Shown piece after piece: positions 62,385 through 64,000 of a stretch of 64,000 nt of DNA. A program made the translations under genes and the position numbers. This DNA is from Bactrocera neohumeralis. Taxonomy: Eukaryota > Arthropoda > Insecta > Diptera > Tephritidae. Position 1 is the first letter of the stretch. The number at the start of each line of letters is the position of its first letter. The notes under the pieces were generated by a model that worked only from the letters and a program-made list of their open reading frames with translations, was not told where the DNA came from and did not search any database. The stretch covers positions 17,850,017-17,914,016 of the forward strand of contig NC_065919.1 in the NCBI RefSeq assembly GCF_024586455.1, in the 5' to 3' direction.

Positions 62385-62880
62385 TACTTTGTATATAAGC
62401 GAGCTACTCGCTCAGTTATTGAGCCGTCGATCTGAAATTTCACACACGTTTTTTTTTCTGACAATAGCCCGCTCATTTGTGAAAATCATTAATATCGGAT
62501 CATCATGGGAGATAGCTGCCATATAAACTGATCGTTCGAAATCAAGTCCGTGTATGGAAAACTTTTTAGCGGTCGAGAAATCTTTACAAAATTTGGCGTG
62601 GTTTATTGCCTAACACAATGCTACAATGTTTCGAACATATTGTTCAGATCGGATAACCAAAGCATATAGTTTCTATACAAAGTGATCGCTCAAAATCAAG
62701 TCCTTCTATGGAGAATTTTTTATTAGATAAGAAATCTCCACCAAATTTACCACGGTTTATTGTCCAAGAGAGTGCTACAATCTCTGAACATATTGTTCAG
62801 ATCGGATCACTATAGCATATAGCTGCCTTACAAACTGTTGATCAAAATTCAGATAAAGTAGTTCATTTACGATTTTTTCC
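62385..62880 (+). repeat. Fly tandem-core repeat, three units
   Basis: Begins TTGTATATAAGCGAGCTACT and GTCGATCTGAAATTTCACAC. The core (AGATAGCTGCCATATAAACT, CATATAGTTTCTATACAAAG, CATATAGCTGCCTTACAAAC) recurs near 62511, 62662 and 62816, about 152 bp apart, with TTGTTCAGATCGGAT before two of them. Confidence 0.85.
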
Positions 62881-63389
62881 TTATTAGGTAACCTTAATTC
62901 GACTTGAAGGAAATTTTTGTCCCACAATGTGGCTAGAAAGAACTAGAAAATGTTTTTCGTTGACCGTTAACGTTTTCAGATTTAGTCACACATATACTTA
63001 GTATTAGTTGTTATAGGAAATGCAGCTGTGAAGAGTGTTATAGCTTAAGTTCAGAAGAAGTAACGGTTTTCCTTGTTTATTTTTTGTTTTCTAATTATTA
63101 AAGTTAATATCTTTTGACTAATTTATTCAAAAAATTAAAACTCTGCTGACACCAAAGCTTTATATAAAAAAGTTTGCCAAGGCGTATGAGCGTCATTTTG
63201 CATGTTAAACAAGGCAGTCAAAAGCTGTCATAAAAAATGTTAATATAATTTACTGAAGAGCATAAATCTAAAAACACATTAGCTTTGCTGAAAAAAAAAA
63301 TTAATATTTTGTGCAACATATGGTCAAAACCCGTATTAAAGTGCCAGCGGTGCGTATGAGTAATTTTTAGTCTACATTTTTGTATAGTA
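62881..63389 (+). other. Intron 9 with spaced GCGTATGAG motifs
   Basis: AT-rich. GCGTATGAG occurs at 63182 and 63352 here (also 62373 upstream; 63813 and 63985 downstream). No coding content. Confidence 0.6.
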
Positions 63390-63693
63390 TATCGTCACCT
63401 AAAATGCAAAATAGCGTGACATCATTTTCCATAAGATTACAGGCGAAAGAAAAATTATATAATAGAAAGCACTTAAATTGAAACAAAATTTTAGTATTGG
63501 TTATAAAGTGGTTATACTTTGGTTATGTCTAACAGCAGTTTGGTTAGAAAATAATTATACATTCATTATATCTAAGTAGGAGCTGAAAATTTTATTCTAC
63601 ATCTAAGTAATATGATGTAGTGAAGCGTAAGCAATAAACAACTCAATTTAGATTTTTTTGAAGATACGTTGTTTTGCATTTTAGGTGACGATA
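63390..63693. mobile_element. 304-bp MITE with ~22-bp inverted ends
   Basis: The left end TATCGTCACCTAAAATGCAA continues AA and is matched exactly by the reverse complement of the right end (63672-63693). Pairing continues imperfectly for a few more bases. TA at both edges fits a TA target duplication as in Tc1/mariner derivatives. No ORF inside; no autonomous partner in this window. Confidence 0.88.
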
Positions 63694-64000
63694 TCTAGTT
63701 TTGCTTGTCGCAAAAAAAAAAGTAAAAAGCATTGGTGGCATACAGATTCCAATGATAGCCGTATTTTAAATATAAACTGTTAAAAACAATTCTTGCACTC
63801 AAGCTCAACGCTGCGTATGAGCAATATTTGGCTTGCTAAATTTGCTAAATTCTTTGATTATTCAGTTTTTTTAAATCAACTGAATACAAAAAATTCTAAT
63901 TTCTTAAAATCTAGTAGCTAAATAAGAAATATTTCATAATAAACGAAAATAACGACACCTTTGTTAATAAAATTGTTTACCTGGGCGTATGAGTAACATA
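63694..64000 (+). other. Intron 9, end of window
   Basis: AT-rich, with GCGTATGAG at 63813 and 63985. No gene. Confidence 0.6.

Overview
The window reads as euchromatic DNA of a higher dipteran fly, most likely a tephritid fruit fly. It is AT-rich, has very long introns, shows CA/TA microsatellites and is crowded with decayed insect transposons. No rRNA, tRNA, CRISPR array, operon or prokaryotic signal was seen. The only host gene supported is on the + strand: an immunoglobulin-superfamily cell-surface protein split into at least nine exons between 19879 and 59930. Splice phases agree across all eight junctions, giving about 481 residues covering five Ig domains. Sequence character places it in the Echinoid / Friend-of-echinoid family (ed/fred). 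I cannot tell the two paralogs apart, and the signal peptide, first Ig half, FnIII, membrane and cytoplasmic parts must lie outside the window or in exons I could not find.

Layout. 1-19878 is upstream intron or 5' flank. It holds a mosaic of mariner fragments (1640-3535), a Tc1/mariner copy (4340-6505) interrupted near its start codon by a second, unclassified terminal-inverted-repeat transposon (4459-5709), more mariners (6505-7197, 10450-11193, 13240-14361), two LINE fragments and a 51-bp minisatellite (16290-16970). 19879-35118 carries exons 1-6. Its introns hold ~150-bp-period tandem repeat blocks (one split by a mariner), LINE copies, a 185-bp tandem repeat and a minisatellite that grew out of a reverse-transcriptase motif. 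35119-50192 is a long TE-bearing intron followed by exons 7 and 8; it includes a mariner pseudogene and a short deletion derivative of the same family. 50193-59930 begins with an R1-clade LINE, then a 540-bp mariner derivative that keeps an open DNA-binding-domain ORF, a Tc1-like copy with all three DDE residues, an I/Loa-like LINE and exon 9. 59931-64000 is intron with another ~150-bp repeat block, a 304-bp MITE and spaced GCGTATGAG motifs.

How it works together: one adhesion-receptor gene is transcribed left to right through introns built almost entirely of dead or short non-autonomous mobile elements. All five copies of one LINE family lie antisense to the gene. The observations most worth following are the unclassified TIR transposon, the mariner derivative encoding only a DNA-binding domain, the paired mariner copies near 38-41 kb, and an Ig domain without its canonical F-strand cysteine joined through a tandem CAGCAG acceptor.
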